Origin: Flavobacteriales bacterium
Lineage (GTDB): Bacteria > Bacteroidota > Bacteroidia > Flavobacteriales_F > PHOS-HE28
DNA length: 38,594 nt
Assembly (NCBI GenBank): GCA_016715995.1
Contig: JADJXF010000036.1
Location: forward strand, 1 to 38,594
Reading direction: 5' to 3'
The translations under genes and the position numbers were made by a program. Below the pieces are notes generated by a model, which was not told where the DNA came from, made no database searches, and saw only the letters and a list, made by a program, of their open reading frames with translations. This document shows positions 23,928-32,291 of the stretch, piece after piece; within the stretch, counting starts at the first letter, position 1, and each line of letters starts with the position of its first letter.

Positions 23928-24892
23928 GCGCGTGGTGGTGCGAGGCGCTCCAGGAACAGGAGCAGTGCCGCGCCCACCAACGCAAGCAGGACGGCACCCA
24001 GTATGTGCGGATCCTTCACCGTGATGCCCAGCGCGCTGTCCATCGTGGTGATTGTGCTGTAGTCGCCGGGCCAGATGTTGCGGGTGATGAAGGGCTCCAG
24101 GTGCTCATCGGGCTTGCCTGCATGCACGATGCGCGTGCTGACCACTTCCTTCCAAGGCCAGATGATGGTGAGCGAGCCCAAGAGGAAGCCGCTGAGCGTG
24201 GCAACGGTGAGGTCGTGGTGACGACGGAACATCCAGTTGAGCAGACGCGAGAAGGCCATGAGGCCGAACAGGCAGCCCGTAGCGAAGACGGCCACCACCG
24301 GAACATCGAAGGTCTTGATGGCGGTCATCACCGGCAAATAGGCACCCAGCAGCAACAGGATGAAGGAGCCGCTGATGCCCGGCAGGATCATGGCGCAGAT
24401 GGCCACCGCTCCCGCACCGAAATAGAAGACCAGCGAAGTGGAAGCGTTCCCAGGCTCGAGCATCCCGATCCAAACGGCGATGGCCGTTCCGACAATGATG
24501 CCAGCCACTGGCATCGCGCCCCAGCGTTTCACCAATTTGCCGCAGAGCCAGACGCTCACGGCGATCAGGCCGAAGAAGAAGCTCCAGATGAGCACTGGGT
24601 GATGCACCAGGGCCCAAGTGATCGGGCGCACGAGAAGTACGATGCTGGTGCCGATGCCCGCCAGCAGCGTGGCGAGGAAGTCGCCGTTGACCTGCCGCCA
24701 AGCGCCTTTGGCGCCATGCTGCTTCAGCGCCTTCAGCGTATCGGGTCCGATGCTCTTGATGGAGCGCAAAAGCTCTTCGTAGATGCCGGATATGAATGCG
24801 ATGGTGCCTCCGGATACACCGGGCACCACATCGGCGGCTCCCATCGCCATGCCTTTCAAGTAGAGCTTGAGCCGCGCACGCAGGTCCAGCAT
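23924..24892 (-). CDS. DUF368 membrane protein, PopT-type undecaprenyl-phosphate transporter
   Basis: 322 residues with about eight to nine membrane helices. The signature GAADVVPGVSGGTIAFISGIYE lies at about residues 18-39, and its internal echo ILPGISGSFILLLLG near 168-182 reflects the inverted repeat of the family. DUF368 members (PopT) have been shown to return undecaprenyl phosphate across the cytoplasmic membrane for cell wall and O-antigen synthesis. The extracytoplasmic loop near the C-terminus (VHAGKPDEHLEPFITRNIWPGDYSTI) is typical. One base separates it from the rhodanese stop, and it overlaps aroE by four. Confidence 0.93.
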   Translation of the reverse strand: MLDLRARLKLYLKGMAMGAADVVPGVSGGTIAFISGIYEELLRSIKSIGPDTLKALKQHGAKGAWRQVNGDFLATLLAGIGTSIVLLVRPITWALVHHPVLIWSFFFGLIAVSVWLCGKLVKRWGAMPVAGIIVGTAIAVWIGMLEPGNASTSLVFYFGAGAVAICAMILPGISGSFILLLLGAYLPVMTAIKTFDVPVVAVFATGCLFGLMAFSRLLNWMFRRHHDLTVATLSGFLLGSLTIIWPWKEVVSTRIVHAGKPDEHLEPFITRNIWPGDYSTITTMDSALGITVKDPHILGAVLLALVGAALLLFLERLAPPRA

Positions 24893-24893
24893 C

Positions 24894-25208
24894 TCAATCG
24901 CAGTTCAAGGGCTCCACCTCTGCGGCCCATGACAAGATTCCGCCCTTGAGGCACATCAGTCCGGAGAATCCGTAACGCGCTTCCAATGCTTGGATGACGG
25001 CTGCGGCGCGGTTGCCGCTCTTGCAATGGACGATCACAGGGACGTCGCGCCGTATCTCTTCGCGGCGCTCCAGCACCTCGCCCATGGGGATGAGGGTGCC
25101 GCCGATGGTGCAAGCCTCGGCCTCGTATGGCTCTCGTACATCAATCAACTGGTGGGCGATGCCGTCCTCCCGCATCCGCCGCAACTCTGCGCACGTAATC
25201 TCCCTCAT
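24894..25208 (-). CDS. single-domain rhodanese-like sulfurtransferase
   Basis: 104 residues from the ATG at 25208, five bases after the stop of the preceding gene; a TTG at 25217 would overlap it. Fold markers: LIDVREPYEAEACTIGG, then catalytic Cys62 in the six-residue active loop CKSGNR, then LKGGILSWAAE at the end. Such proteins (GlpE/PspE type) move sulfane sulfur from thiosulfate or persulfide carriers. Its place next to phosphosulfolactate synthase hints at linked sulfur metabolism, though stand-alone rhodaneses are common and this is only suggestive. Confidence 0.92.
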   Translation of the reverse strand: MREITCAELRRMREDGIAHQLIDVREPYEAEACTIGGTLIPMGEVLERREEIRRDVPVIVHCKSGNRAAAVIQALEARYGFSGLMCLKGGILSWAAEVEPLNCD

Positions 25209-25213
25209 GGTCT

Positions 25214-26014
25214 TCAACTCTCGTTCTTCACCTGACGGAGCTTCTCAGCCACGCTCTCCGGCAGGTATTGGAAGAAGGTGTCGCCGCGCAGCCCCAGCCG
25301 GAGTGTCTCCAGGGCGATAACCTCTTCGCTGGCGATGTTGCCCAGGTTGACGTTGGCACCGAGCTGTTTGATGAACCACACCTGCTGCGATTTCTGCGGC
25401 GCTTCCCAGAGGATGTCCTTCGCGGCCACCTTCGCCAGGATTCGGTTCACGAGTTGGGTGTGCGCATGGCCGCTGGGCCGGTAGATGCCTACTGTGCCGC
25501 TCTCGCGCGCCTCGGCGATGACCTTCCAGCTGCCGGCATCGAGCTCGGTGCGCATCATGTTCACCCACTTCGCCGGGCTGATCAGGATGCCGGTCTCCTT
25601 GCTGCCCACCTCGCTGAGCACGGTGTAGTGCTTGGCCAGATCGCCGATGTACTTGCATTTCTCCTTCGCGGGCATGTTGATGGAGCCATCGCTCACCTCA
25701 ACGGTATCAAGGCCGAGCTGGTCCAGCAATTTGCGGTAGTCCTTGTATTGCCCGCGTGCAACAAAGGCTTCGAACAGTGTGCCGCCGAGGTAGACGCGCA
25801 TGTCGGCTCCTTGATAGAGCCTGACTTTCTCCTTCAGTCGGGGTGTGATGAATGAGGTGCCGAAGCCAAGCTTCACAATGTCCACGAGATCGCCAGAGAC
25901 GGCGATCACGTCCTCCGCCTGCCGCAGCGAGAGGCCTTTGTCCATCACCATCGTCAAGCCCTCCTCGCGCGGTTTCCTGGACCGCACGGGGATATGCGAG
26001 AGCGGGTAGTTCAT
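25214..26014 (-). CDS. phosphosulfolactate synthase family protein (ComA-like)
   Basis: 266 residues. The family joins sulfite to phosphoenolpyruvate, giving (2R)-phospho-3-sulfolactate. Recognised from the run of family blocks: GLTMVMDKGLS (19-29), VDIVKLGFGTS (44-54), VYLGGTLFEAF (74-84), VEVSDGSINMP (105-115) and VLSEVGSKE, a TIM-barrel pattern matching methanogen ComA and Bacillus YitD. Coenzyme M is not expected in Bacteroidota; a route to sulfolactate, cysteate or sulfonolipids (capnine type) is a possible use but not shown here. Its start overlaps the TPR gene stop (ATGA) and the rhodanese follows at once. Confidence 0.88.
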   Translation of the reverse strand: MNYPLSHIPVRSRKPREEGLTMVMDKGLSLRQAEDVIAVSGDLVDIVKLGFGTSFITPRLKEKVRLYQGADMRVYLGGTLFEAFVARGQYKDYRKLLDQLGLDTVEVSDGSINMPAKEKCKYIGDLAKHYTVLSEVGSKETGILISPAKWVNMMRTELDAGSWKVIAEARESGTVGIYRPSGHAHTQLVNRILAKVAAKDILWEAPQKSQQVWFIKQLGANVNLGNIASEEVIALETLRLGLRGDTFFQYLPESVAEKLRQVKNES

Positions 26015-27420
26015 TGTTTATAAAGTTCCAGCAGGTGGATGACCTGCGGCATGGCAGCGGACTCGGGGTAATGGTCGAGCAGCTGCTGGTGCCCTGGGTG
26101 ATCGGCCATGAGGGCCTCCTCGAGTTCCAGGAGGGCCTGCTGCTCTTGGCCGCAGCGGAGCAGATAGCTGGCAACGCGGTACTTGTAGCGTGGGCTGAGC
26201 CGATGCACCTGCTCGCCTTCGCGCAGCTTCTTCAGTGCCGCTTCCGGTCCTTTCAAGCCAAGTAGCAGATCGGCGTGGTCCATCCAGCCATCAAGGCTGC
26301 CGGGATCCAGCTGGTTCAAGTGGGCATACGCGGCCAAAGCCTCCTCCGGGCGACCGCCGCGACCCAACGCATTCGCGTAGTAGAACCAAGCGTCGCTGTT
26401 CTCCGGCTGCAGCCGCACAGCCACCTCCAGATCACGGATGGCCTCGGGCAGGCGCCCTTGGATGTCCTTCACCACGCCTCGGCCGATCCAAGCGTCGAGC
26501 CAGTTCGGGTCGAGCGCGATGGCCTGATCGTAGTGGATGAGCGCCTGCTCGTAGCGCTCCATCTTCTCATAGCATTCCCCGATGTAGCTGAAGGTGACCG
26601 CCTGCGGCCCGTCATTCGCCAGCGCCTCCTGGTAGCAATTGATGGCCTCCTGGTAGCGCCCGAGCAGGAGCAGGTTGCGCGCCTTGCTGAACAGCGCCGA
26701 GCTGAATCCCTCATCGATGGCTAGGCACAGGTCAAGGGCTTCGTTGCTCTCGTCGAACCGCTCCATGCGGGAGAGGGCGTTGCCCAGATTGTACCACGCC
26801 ACGAAGCTGTAAGGATGGTCGTTGGTGAAGCGCTTGAAGAAGGCGACGGAGGCATGGTGCCCATCAGCCAGATCGAAGCAGTAGGCCAGCTCATAGAGCA
26901 CGGCCTCGTTCTCAGGGTTCAGCTCCAGCGCGCGCTTCAAGTGGTCGATGGCCTGGTCGAACGCATTGAGGTTCTCGTATTCGAAGGCAAGGTCGAGCAG
27001 GATCTCGTCACGGCCCTCTTCAGCCAGATCCAAGGCGCGTTTGTAATGCTCTACCGCGCGGCGGTAATTGCGCAGCTGGCTGTAGATGCTCGCCTTGTGC
27101 AGATGCACCTCCTCGTTGAAGGGCTCCATCTTGCCGATGGCATCGAGGACCTCCAAGGCTTTGTTGAGCCGGCCCATGTTCATGAGCACCACTGCCTCGC
27201 TGAACATCAGGTCGAGCGACCCAGGATGCTGGGACATGGCGAAGTCCAGCACCTCCTTGGCCCTGCGCGTGTCGTTCTCCTCCAGGTAATGGTCGATGAT
27301 CAGCTCCAGCTCCTCCACATCGAAGTATGCCTTCCCGTCCCGCTCAATCATGGCCTCATACCGCTTGACGCAATGCTCCTGGTGGCTGCGGTTGGGCAAG
27401 GGCTGGTATCCGTCGTTCAT
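26011..27420 (-). CDS. tetratricopeptide repeat protein
   Basis: 469 residues from the ATG at 27420. The frame stays open far upstream (to 27954) but that part is opposite glmM and has no repeat character. From about residue 40 to the end the protein is a near-continuous run of TPR units with 34-residue spacing (YRRAVEHYKRALDLA, FDQAIDHLKRALELNPEN, YEQALIHYDQAIALDPNW, LPEAIRDLEVAVRLQPEN). No signal peptide or membrane segment; probably a cytoplasmic scaffold. First gene of the operon with ComA-like, rhodanese, DUF368 and aroE. Function unknown. Confidence 0.9.
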   Translation of the reverse strand: MNDGYQPLPNRSHQEHCVKRYEAMIERDGKAYFDVEELELIIDHYLEENDTRRAKEVLDFAMSQHPGSLDLMFSEAVVLMNMGRLNKALEVLDAIGKMEPFNEEVHLHKASIYSQLRNYRRAVEHYKRALDLAEEGRDEILLDLAFEYENLNAFDQAIDHLKRALELNPENEAVLYELAYCFDLADGHHASVAFFKRFTNDHPYSFVAWYNLGNALSRMERFDESNEALDLCLAIDEGFSSALFSKARNLLLLGRYQEAINCYQEALANDGPQAVTFSYIGECYEKMERYEQALIHYDQAIALDPNWLDAWIGRGVVKDIQGRLPEAIRDLEVAVRLQPENSDAWFYYANALGRGGRPEEALAAYAHLNQLDPGSLDGWMDHADLLLGLKGPEAALKKLREGEQVHRLSPRYKYRVASYLLRCGQEQQALLELEEALMADHPGHQQLLDHYPESAAMPQVIHLLELYKQ

Positions 27421-27446
27421 GCGAATGGCCTTCCGGCCGTGTCGGA

Positions 27447-27454
27447 CAAAAATA
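27447..27454 (-). promoter_or_regulatory. -7 promoter box of the TPR-comA-rhodanese-DUF368-aroE operon
   Basis: Minus-strand TATTTTTG is an exact TAnnTTTG match, 26 bases before the ATG at 27420, in the space divergent from glmM. Confidence 0.5.
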
Positions 27455-27553
27455 GCCGAACGCGGATGGACGGGACCTGTCCATCGGGTGCTTATGAACA
27501 GGTAAGGGTGCAACCCATCGATGGTCCGCCGCGCCCGGTGGTTGGCGAGCCGG

Positions 27554-27561
27554 TAGCTTTG
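27554..27561 (+). promoter_or_regulatory. -7 promoter box of the glmM-type gene
   Basis: TAGCTTTG, an exact TAnnTTTG match, 16 bases before the ATG at 27578 and followed by GCCGC as at several other boxes here. Confidence 0.5.
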
Positions 27562-27577
27562 GCCGCATTCCAAAGGC

Positions 27578-28984
27578 ATGACACTCATCCGTTCCATCTC
27601 CGGAATCCGTGGCACCATTGGCGGGGCACCCGGGGAAAGCCTCACCCCGCTTGATGTCGTGCGGTACACGGCCGCCTTCGCCTCGCTCATGCGTGCCCGA
27701 GCGGCGAAAGCGGCCAGGCCCGCAATTGTGCTCGGCCGGGATGCGCGCCTGAGCGGGCCCATGGTGGCCGAATTGGTGCGGGGCACGCTGGTGGGCATGG
27801 GCATCGATGTGATTGATCTTGGACTGGCCACCACACCCACGGTGGAGATGGCCGTGACGGGCGAACGGGCCATTGGTGGGATCATCCTCACCGCCAGCCA
27901 CAATCCGGCGCAATGGAATGCGCTGAAGCTCCTCAATGCAGATGGTGAATTCATCAGCGCGGCCGATGGTGCGGAGGTGCTGCGGATTGCGGAAACGGAC
28001 GCATGGGAGGCTGCGGATGTTCACGCGCTGGGTTCAGTGCGTCAGGATGATTCCTGGACACGCAAGCATATCGAGGCGATCCTCGCCTTGGATCTTGTGG
28101 ATGCCGCTGCCATCGCCGCTAGGCGATACACGGTGGTGCTCGATGCGGTGAACAGCGTTGGGGGCATCGCCGTGCCCATGCTGCTGGAGCGGTTGGGCGT
28201 TGAGGTGATCAAGATCCATTGCACGCCCGACGGACGCTTCCCGCACAATCCCGAGCCGTTGCCGGAACATCTCTCCGACCTGTGCGCCACGGTCGTTGAG
28301 CGCAAGGCGCAACTCGGCATCGCTGTGGATCCGGACGTGGACCGCCTGGCCCTCGTTTGCGAGGACGGCTCGCTGTTCGGCGAGGAGTACACCTTGGTGG
28401 CCTGCGCAGACCTTGTGCTCGCGCACCGGCCCGGCGATACGGTGAGCAACCTCAGCAGCACCCGCGCCTTGGACGACATCGCGGCACGGCACGGACGGAA
28501 GCGTCATGCCAGCGCAGTGGGCGAGGTGAATGTGGTGGAGGCCATGCGTGCGGTGGGCGCGGCCATCGGCGGTGAGGGCAACGGGGGCGTCATCCTGGGC
28601 GAGCTGCACTATGGCCGCGATGCTCTGGTGGGCATCGCATTGTTCATGACCCTGTTGGCGAAGAGCGGAAAGAGTTGTTCCGCGCTGCGGCGCTCCTACC
28701 CGAACTACTTCATCAGCAAGAACAAGATCGAGCTCGCCTCGGGCATGGATGTGCAGGGGATCGTGGATGCCATTGGCGCGCGTTACCGTGGACAGCCGCG
28801 CAGCACGGTCGATGGCCTGCGCATCGAATTCGGCGATACCTGGGTTCACCTGCGACGGAGCAACACGGAGCCCATCATCCGCATTTATGCGGAGGCCGGA
28901 ACCAAGGATGAAGCGGATGGATTGGCCCGCAGGATCATGAGCGAACTGGCTGAGGTGGCGGGAACACCAGCAGCAGGCCGGTAA
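27578..28984 (+). CDS. glmM: phosphoglucosamine mutase (alpha-D-phosphohexomutase family)
   Basis: 468 residues. It interconverts glucosamine-6-phosphate and glucosamine-1-phosphate for UDP-GlcNAc, hence peptidoglycan and LPS. The four family loops are intact: phosphoserine Ser107 in TASHNP (105-110), metal loop DPDVDR (251-256), sugar loop GGEGNGG (331-337) and phosphate loop RRSNTEP (426-432). A phosphomannomutase role cannot be ruled out from sequence alone, but the GEGNGG loop and general layout fit the Bacteroidota GlmM type. It is divergent from the TPR operon; cysteine desulfurase follows after 40 bases. Confidence 0.9.
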   Translation: MTLIRSISGIRGTIGGAPGESLTPLDVVRYTAAFASLMRARAAKAARPAIVLGRDARLSGPMVAELVRGTLVGMGIDVIDLGLATTPTVEMAVTGERAIGGIILTASHNPAQWNALKLLNADGEFISAADGAEVLRIAETDAWEAADVHALGSVRQDDSWTRKHIEAILALDLVDAAAIAARRYTVVLDAVNSVGGIAVPMLLERLGVEVIKIHCTPDGRFPHNPEPLPEHLSDLCATVVERKAQLGIAVDPDVDRLALVCEDGSLFGEEYTLVACADLVLAHRPGDTVSNLSSTRALDDIAARHGRKRHASAVGEVNVVEAMRAVGAAIGGEGNGGVILGELHYGRDALVGIALFMTLLAKSGKSCSALRRSYPNYFISKNKIELASGMDVQGIVDAIGARYRGQPRSTVDGLRIEFGDTWVHLRRSNTEPIIRIYAEAGTKDEADGLARRIMSELAEVAGTPAAGR

Positions 28985-28989
28985 ATTCG
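28982..28989 (+). promoter_or_regulatory. -7 promoter box of the cysteine desulfurase gene
   Basis: TAAATTCG begins with the TAA stop codon of the upstream glmM-type gene and fits the TAnnTT(T/C)G pattern; the desulfurase ATG is 35 bases further on. Confidence 0.35.
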
Positions 28990-29024
28990 CGGCGTCGCAT
29001 TCACCGCGCCACCGAACGGCACAC

Positions 29025-30176
29025 ATGACCCGCATCTATCTCGACAACGCCGCCACCACGCCCTTGGCCCCGGAGGTCCTCGAGGCCATGCTGCCTTACT
29101 TCAGCGAGCACTACGGCAATCCGTCGGCGATCCATTCGTATGGCCGCCGGACCCGGGCCGCTGTGGAGCAGGCACGAAGGACGATTGCGAAGCTGTTGAA
29201 CTGCGCACCGGGCGAGATCATCTTCACGAGTGGCGGAACGGAGGCCGACAACATGGTGCTCACCAGCGCCGTGCGCGACCTTGGCGTGCGGCACATCATC
29301 ACCAGTCCGATTGAACACCATGCGGTGGAGCTAACGGCCGAGGCTTTAAGCAAGTCCGGTGAAGCGCAGGTGCATTGGCTGCGGTTGCAAGCGGATGGAA
29401 AGCCTGACCTGGCGCACCTGGAAGAACTGCTGAAGGCCACGAAGGGGCAAGGCGCGCTGGTCTCCTTGATGCATGCGAACAACGAGATCGGCACACGCAT
29501 CGACCTCCACGCCATCGGGGTTCTGTGCCGCGCTCATGGCGCGCTCTTCCACAGCGACACTGTGCAGACGATGGGGCACTACCGCTTCGATCTAGGGAGC
29601 ACCCCGGTGGATTTCATCACCTGCGCCGCGCACAAGTTCCATGGGCCCAAGGGCACCGGATTCCTCTACATGCGCAGCGGTGCCGGACTGAAGCCGATGA
29701 TCCTGGGCGGATCGCAGGAACGCAACATGCGCGCTGGTACCGAGAACATCGCGGGTATTGCCGGTCTTGCCAAGGCGATGGAACTGGCCTATGAGGATGT
29801 GGAGGGCCATCAGCGGCACGTGCAGCGCCTGAAGGACCGCATGAAGAAGCGGCTCTTGGAGGAGATTCCCGGCGTTGGATTCAATGGCGACGTCAGTGAC
29901 GACAGCCTTTACACGGTGCTCAGCGTCCGCTTCCCAGACGATGGCCGCAGCGAGATGCTGCTGTACAATCTGGATATCGAAGGCGTGGCGTGCAGCGGTG
30001 GCAGCGCTTGCAGCAGCGGCAGCAACACCGGTAGCCATGTGCTGAAGGCGCTCTACCCGGAGCGGCCCGGCGCCAACATCCGGTTCTCCTTCAGCCGATA
30101 CACTACTGAAGCCGAGGTGGACCAGGCCGTGGCGGTGCTGAAACGGATCTTCCAGCTAGAGCCGGTGAGAGGCTAG
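29025..30176 (+). CDS. cysteine desulfurase (IscS/NifS class)
   Basis: 383 residues. A PLP enzyme that takes sulfur from cysteine to make a persulfide for Fe-S clusters and tRNA thiolation. Start IYLDNAATTPL; EHHAV (97-101) stacks on the cofactor; SDTVQTMGH (177-185); Schiff-base Lys204 in AAHKFHGPKG; catalytic Cys329 in the flexible loop CSGGSACSSGS, the long-loop pattern of class I (NifS/IscS) rather than SufS. Length is typical. No iscU or other cluster genes adjoin it, so the exact subtype (IscS or NifS-like) is left open. Its stop shares four bases with the convergent FMN reductase. Confidence 0.92.
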   Translation: MTRIYLDNAATTPLAPEVLEAMLPYFSEHYGNPSAIHSYGRRTRAAVEQARRTIAKLLNCAPGEIIFTSGGTEADNMVLTSAVRDLGVRHIITSPIEHHAVELTAEALSKSGEAQVHWLRLQADGKPDLAHLEELLKATKGQGALVSLMHANNEIGTRIDLHAIGVLCRAHGALFHSDTVQTMGHYRFDLGSTPVDFITCAAHKFHGPKGTGFLYMRSGAGLKPMILGGSQERNMRAGTENIAGIAGLAKAMELAYEDVEGHQRHVQRLKDRMKKRLLEEIPGVGFNGDVSDDSLYTVLSVRFPDDGRSEMLLYNLDIEGVACSGGSACSSGSNTGSHVLKALYPERPGANIRFSFSRYTTEAEVDQAVAVLKRIFQLEPVRG

Positions 30177-30724
30177 GCCTCCATCCGCCGTCGGGCCTCC
30201 ATCGCCCATTCCAATTCTTTGAGGAACGCACCTGACCGTTTGGTCCAGACCGCTGCGTCAGCTGGGTTCCCTTCCGTATCGAACGTGTCCTGCGCCTTGG
30301 GCACTGGAAGATGCGCCACCACCCATGCCTTGATCTTCCACAAGGAGAACAGCAAGGAGGTGATCACCTGCGTTCCTCCGAAAGAGCCGTCGCTGACGGT
30401 GCAGATGCCCACGGGCCGACGTTTCCATTCATCCGTGAACAGGTCCACCACGTTCTTCACGCTGGCTGGATACCCCCCGTTGTATTCCGGCGTCACCAGG
30501 ATCACCCCGTCGGCCTTCAGCACGCGCGCGGAGAGCCCAACGGCACCCGGATGCGGCTGCTTCTGGTGCTTCAGCCGTTCAGTGAACAAGGGGAAGTCAT
30601 AAGCCTTCAGGTCTGCGAGGTCGCTGGTATGACCTGCTTCGGCGATGGCGCGCTGCATGAAGAGCGCCACGCGGTGGCTCACCCGCTCTTCGCGCACGCT
30701 GCCCGAGATGACGACGATGTGCAT
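30173..30724 (-). CDS. NADPH-dependent FMN reductase family flavoprotein
   Basis: 183 residues with a flavodoxin-like fold. GSVREERVSHRVA (8-20) binds the FMN phosphate, and TPEYNGGYPASVKNVVD (about 79-95) is the family's isoalloxazine-contact motif. This group includes chromate and quinone reductases and azoreductase relatives; the substrate is not predictable. Cytoplasmic. Single gene, convergent with the cysteine desulfurase with stop codons overlapping in CTAG. Confidence 0.9.
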   Translation of the reverse strand: MHIVVISGSVREERVSHRVALFMQRAIAEAGHTSDLADLKAYDFPLFTERLKHQKQPHPGAVGLSARVLKADGVILVTPEYNGGYPASVKNVVDLFTDEWKRRPVGICTVSDGSFGGTQVITSLLFSLWKIKAWVVAHLPVPKAQDTFDTEGNPADAAVWTKRSGAFLKELEWAMEARRRMEA

Positions 30725-30786
30725 GGGCTAAAGATCGGCTGATCGACCGTCCTTCCGTAGCCGAAGGTTGTATTGTATGGCCCTTG

Positions 30787-30824
30787 GAACTGCGAAGGGG
30801 GCCGAGAGGCCCCCTTCGCAGTTC
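30787..30824 (-). terminator. terminator of the thrS-infC-rpmI-rplT operon
   Basis: Perfect 17-bp stem (GAACTGCGAAGGGGGCC and its complement) closed by a 4-base loop, 16 bases beyond the rplT stop. It also faces the divergent FMN reductase start region. Confidence 0.85.
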
Positions 30825-30839
30825 AATGATTGTAAGCCT

Positions 30840-31184
30840 CTATTTCACCTTGCTCACGATTGCTGCGAAGGCAGCGGCATCGCTGTAGGCGATCTCGGCC
30901 AGGGCCTTGCGGTCCAAATCGATGTTGGCCTGTTTCAGTTTGCTCATCAGCACGCTGTAGCTGATGCCGTTGATGCGTGCGGCGGCGTTGATCCGCTGGA
31001 TCCACAGCGACCTGAAGTCGCGCTTCTTCAGCCGGCGGCCATCGTATGCATGCAGGAGGCCCTTCTCCACCGTGTTCTTCGCGACGGTGTGCACGTTCTT
31101 GCGGCGACCGTAGTTGCCCTTCGCCATGTCGAGGACCTTCTTCCTCCTCGCCTTGGCGGCTACTTTATTCTGACTGCGTGGCAT
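30840..31184 (-). CDS. rplT: 50S ribosomal protein L20
   Basis: 114 residues, full length. Basic N-terminus (MPRSQNKVAAKARRKKVLDMAKGNYGRRKN) followed by the globular part with RDFRSLWIQRINAAAR and NGISYSVLM, all diagnostic. It binds 23S rRNA early in 50S assembly. Last gene of the infC-rpmI-rplT group and followed by a strong terminator. Confidence 0.98.
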   Translation of the reverse strand: MPRSQNKVAAKARRKKVLDMAKGNYGRRKNVHTVAKNTVEKGLLHAYDGRRLKKRDFRSLWIQRINAAARINGISYSVLMSKLKQANIDLDRKALAEIAYSDAAAFAAIVSKVK

Positions 31185-31287
31185 GTTCCACTGGGTTTTC
31201 GGGCGTGAGCGTCAGCGCGTGGCTGTTCTTGGGTGCTGCACGTCCTGGTTAACGCTACCTATTGATACCCGGAGCGGTTGGGGTGTG

Positions 31288-31479
31288 CTATTTCAGGAGA
31301 TCGAGGATCGCCTTCTTGTCGCGGCTGTGCACCAAGGCCATCTTGGTGAGGTTCCGCTTGCGCTTCGTCTCCTTCTTGGTGAGGATGTGGCGCTTGAAGG
31401 CGTGTTTCCGTTTGATCTCGCCGGTGCCGGTCAGCTTGAATCGCTTCTTGGCGCCGGACTTGGTCTTCATCTTGGGCAT
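31288..31479 (-). CDS. rpmI: 50S ribosomal protein L35
   Basis: 63 residues. MPKMKTKSGAKKRFKLTGTG and KRKHAFKRHILTKK are the family core, with the usual C-terminal DLLK. Small, very basic rRNA-binding protein. Sits between infC (96-base gap) and rplT (103-base gap) in the conserved order. Confidence 0.97.
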   Translation of the reverse strand: MPKMKTKSGAKKRFKLTGTGEIKRKHAFKRHILTKKETKRKRNLTKMALVHSRDKKAILDLLK

Positions 31480-31575
31480 GTCCTGTCGTGTTATTCTGTC
31501 ACTCCGGGTTTGGCCCGGGGTCTTGTGGTTGCAATCGTGGTACTTGCTCTCTCGTGTGTTGGTCGTGAGGTGGCC

Positions 31576-32172
31576 TTACTTCTTCTTCTTCGGGATCAGG
31601 AACATGATCATGCGCTTGCCTTCCAACTTCGGCATGCTCTCCACCAGTCCGATATCCTCCAGGTCCTGCGCGAACTTCAGCAACAGGATCTCGCCCCGCT
31701 CCTTGAAGACGATGCTCCTCCCTCGGAAGAACACGAAGGCCTTCACCTTGTGGCCCTCATCCAGGAAGTTGCGCGCGTGCTTCAGCTTGAAATTCACGTC
31801 GTGCTCGTCGGTGTTCGGGCCGAAGCGGATCTCCTTCACCTCCACGGTGCTCTGCTTGGCCTTGATCTCCTTCTGCTTCTTCTTGAGGTCGTAGAGGAAC
31901 TTCTTGTAGTCGGTGATCCGGCAGACGATGGGCACCGCTGTACCGCTGATCTCCACCAGGTCCAGGCCCATGTCTTCCGCCATCCGCAGCGCCTGGCTGA
32001 AGGGAAACACGCCCTGCTCCACGTTCTCACCCACCAAGCGCACCTCGTTCACACCGTAGATCTTGTTGTTGATCCGGTGCGGGTCTTCTTTGATGACGCG
32101 ACCGCGGTATGGGCGACGGGGCCCGCTGCCTCCGGGGCGCGGACCGCTGGGACGATAGGGAGGACCTGCCAC
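31576..32172 (-). CDS. infC: translation initiation factor IF-3
   Basis: 198 residues, starting with GTG at 32172 directly after an in-frame TAA, so no earlier start is possible in this frame. A short Pro/Gly/Arg leader (residues 1-23) precedes the N domain (INNKIYGVNEVRLVGEN), the lysine-rich linker (KKFLYDLKKKQKEIKAKQ) and the C domain (KEIRFGPNTDEHDVNFKLKHARNFL ... IVFKERGE). It checks the initiation codon on the 30S subunit. In E. coli infC uses a rare AUU start for self-control; the GTG here may allow a milder form of that, which is inference. Confidence 0.97.
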   Translation of the reverse strand: MAGPPYRPSGPRPGGSGPRRPYRGRVIKEDPHRINNKIYGVNEVRLVGENVEQGVFPFSQALRMAEDMGLDLVEISGTAVPIVCRITDYKKFLYDLKKKQKEIKAKQSTVEVKEIRFGPNTDEHDVNFKLKHARNFLDEGHKVKAFVFFRGRSIVFKERGEILLLKFAQDLEDIGLVESMPKLEGKRMIMFLIPKKKK

Positions 32173-32291
32173 TTACGCTGCTTTGGTTCGGTGCTCGGGA
32201 ATGGTCATTCCCGGCTTTGAGGGCGCGAATATCGGCATCTTTCCCTATCCGCCAGCGGCTTCCGTGGTGCTCGGGTGAAGCTGACGTTAAG

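Noticed and set aside
27421..27954. Extended N-terminus of the TPR protein reaching under the glmM-type gene
   Set aside because: The extension has no repeat character and is opposite conserved glmM sequence; the ATG at 27420 follows a proper -7 box.
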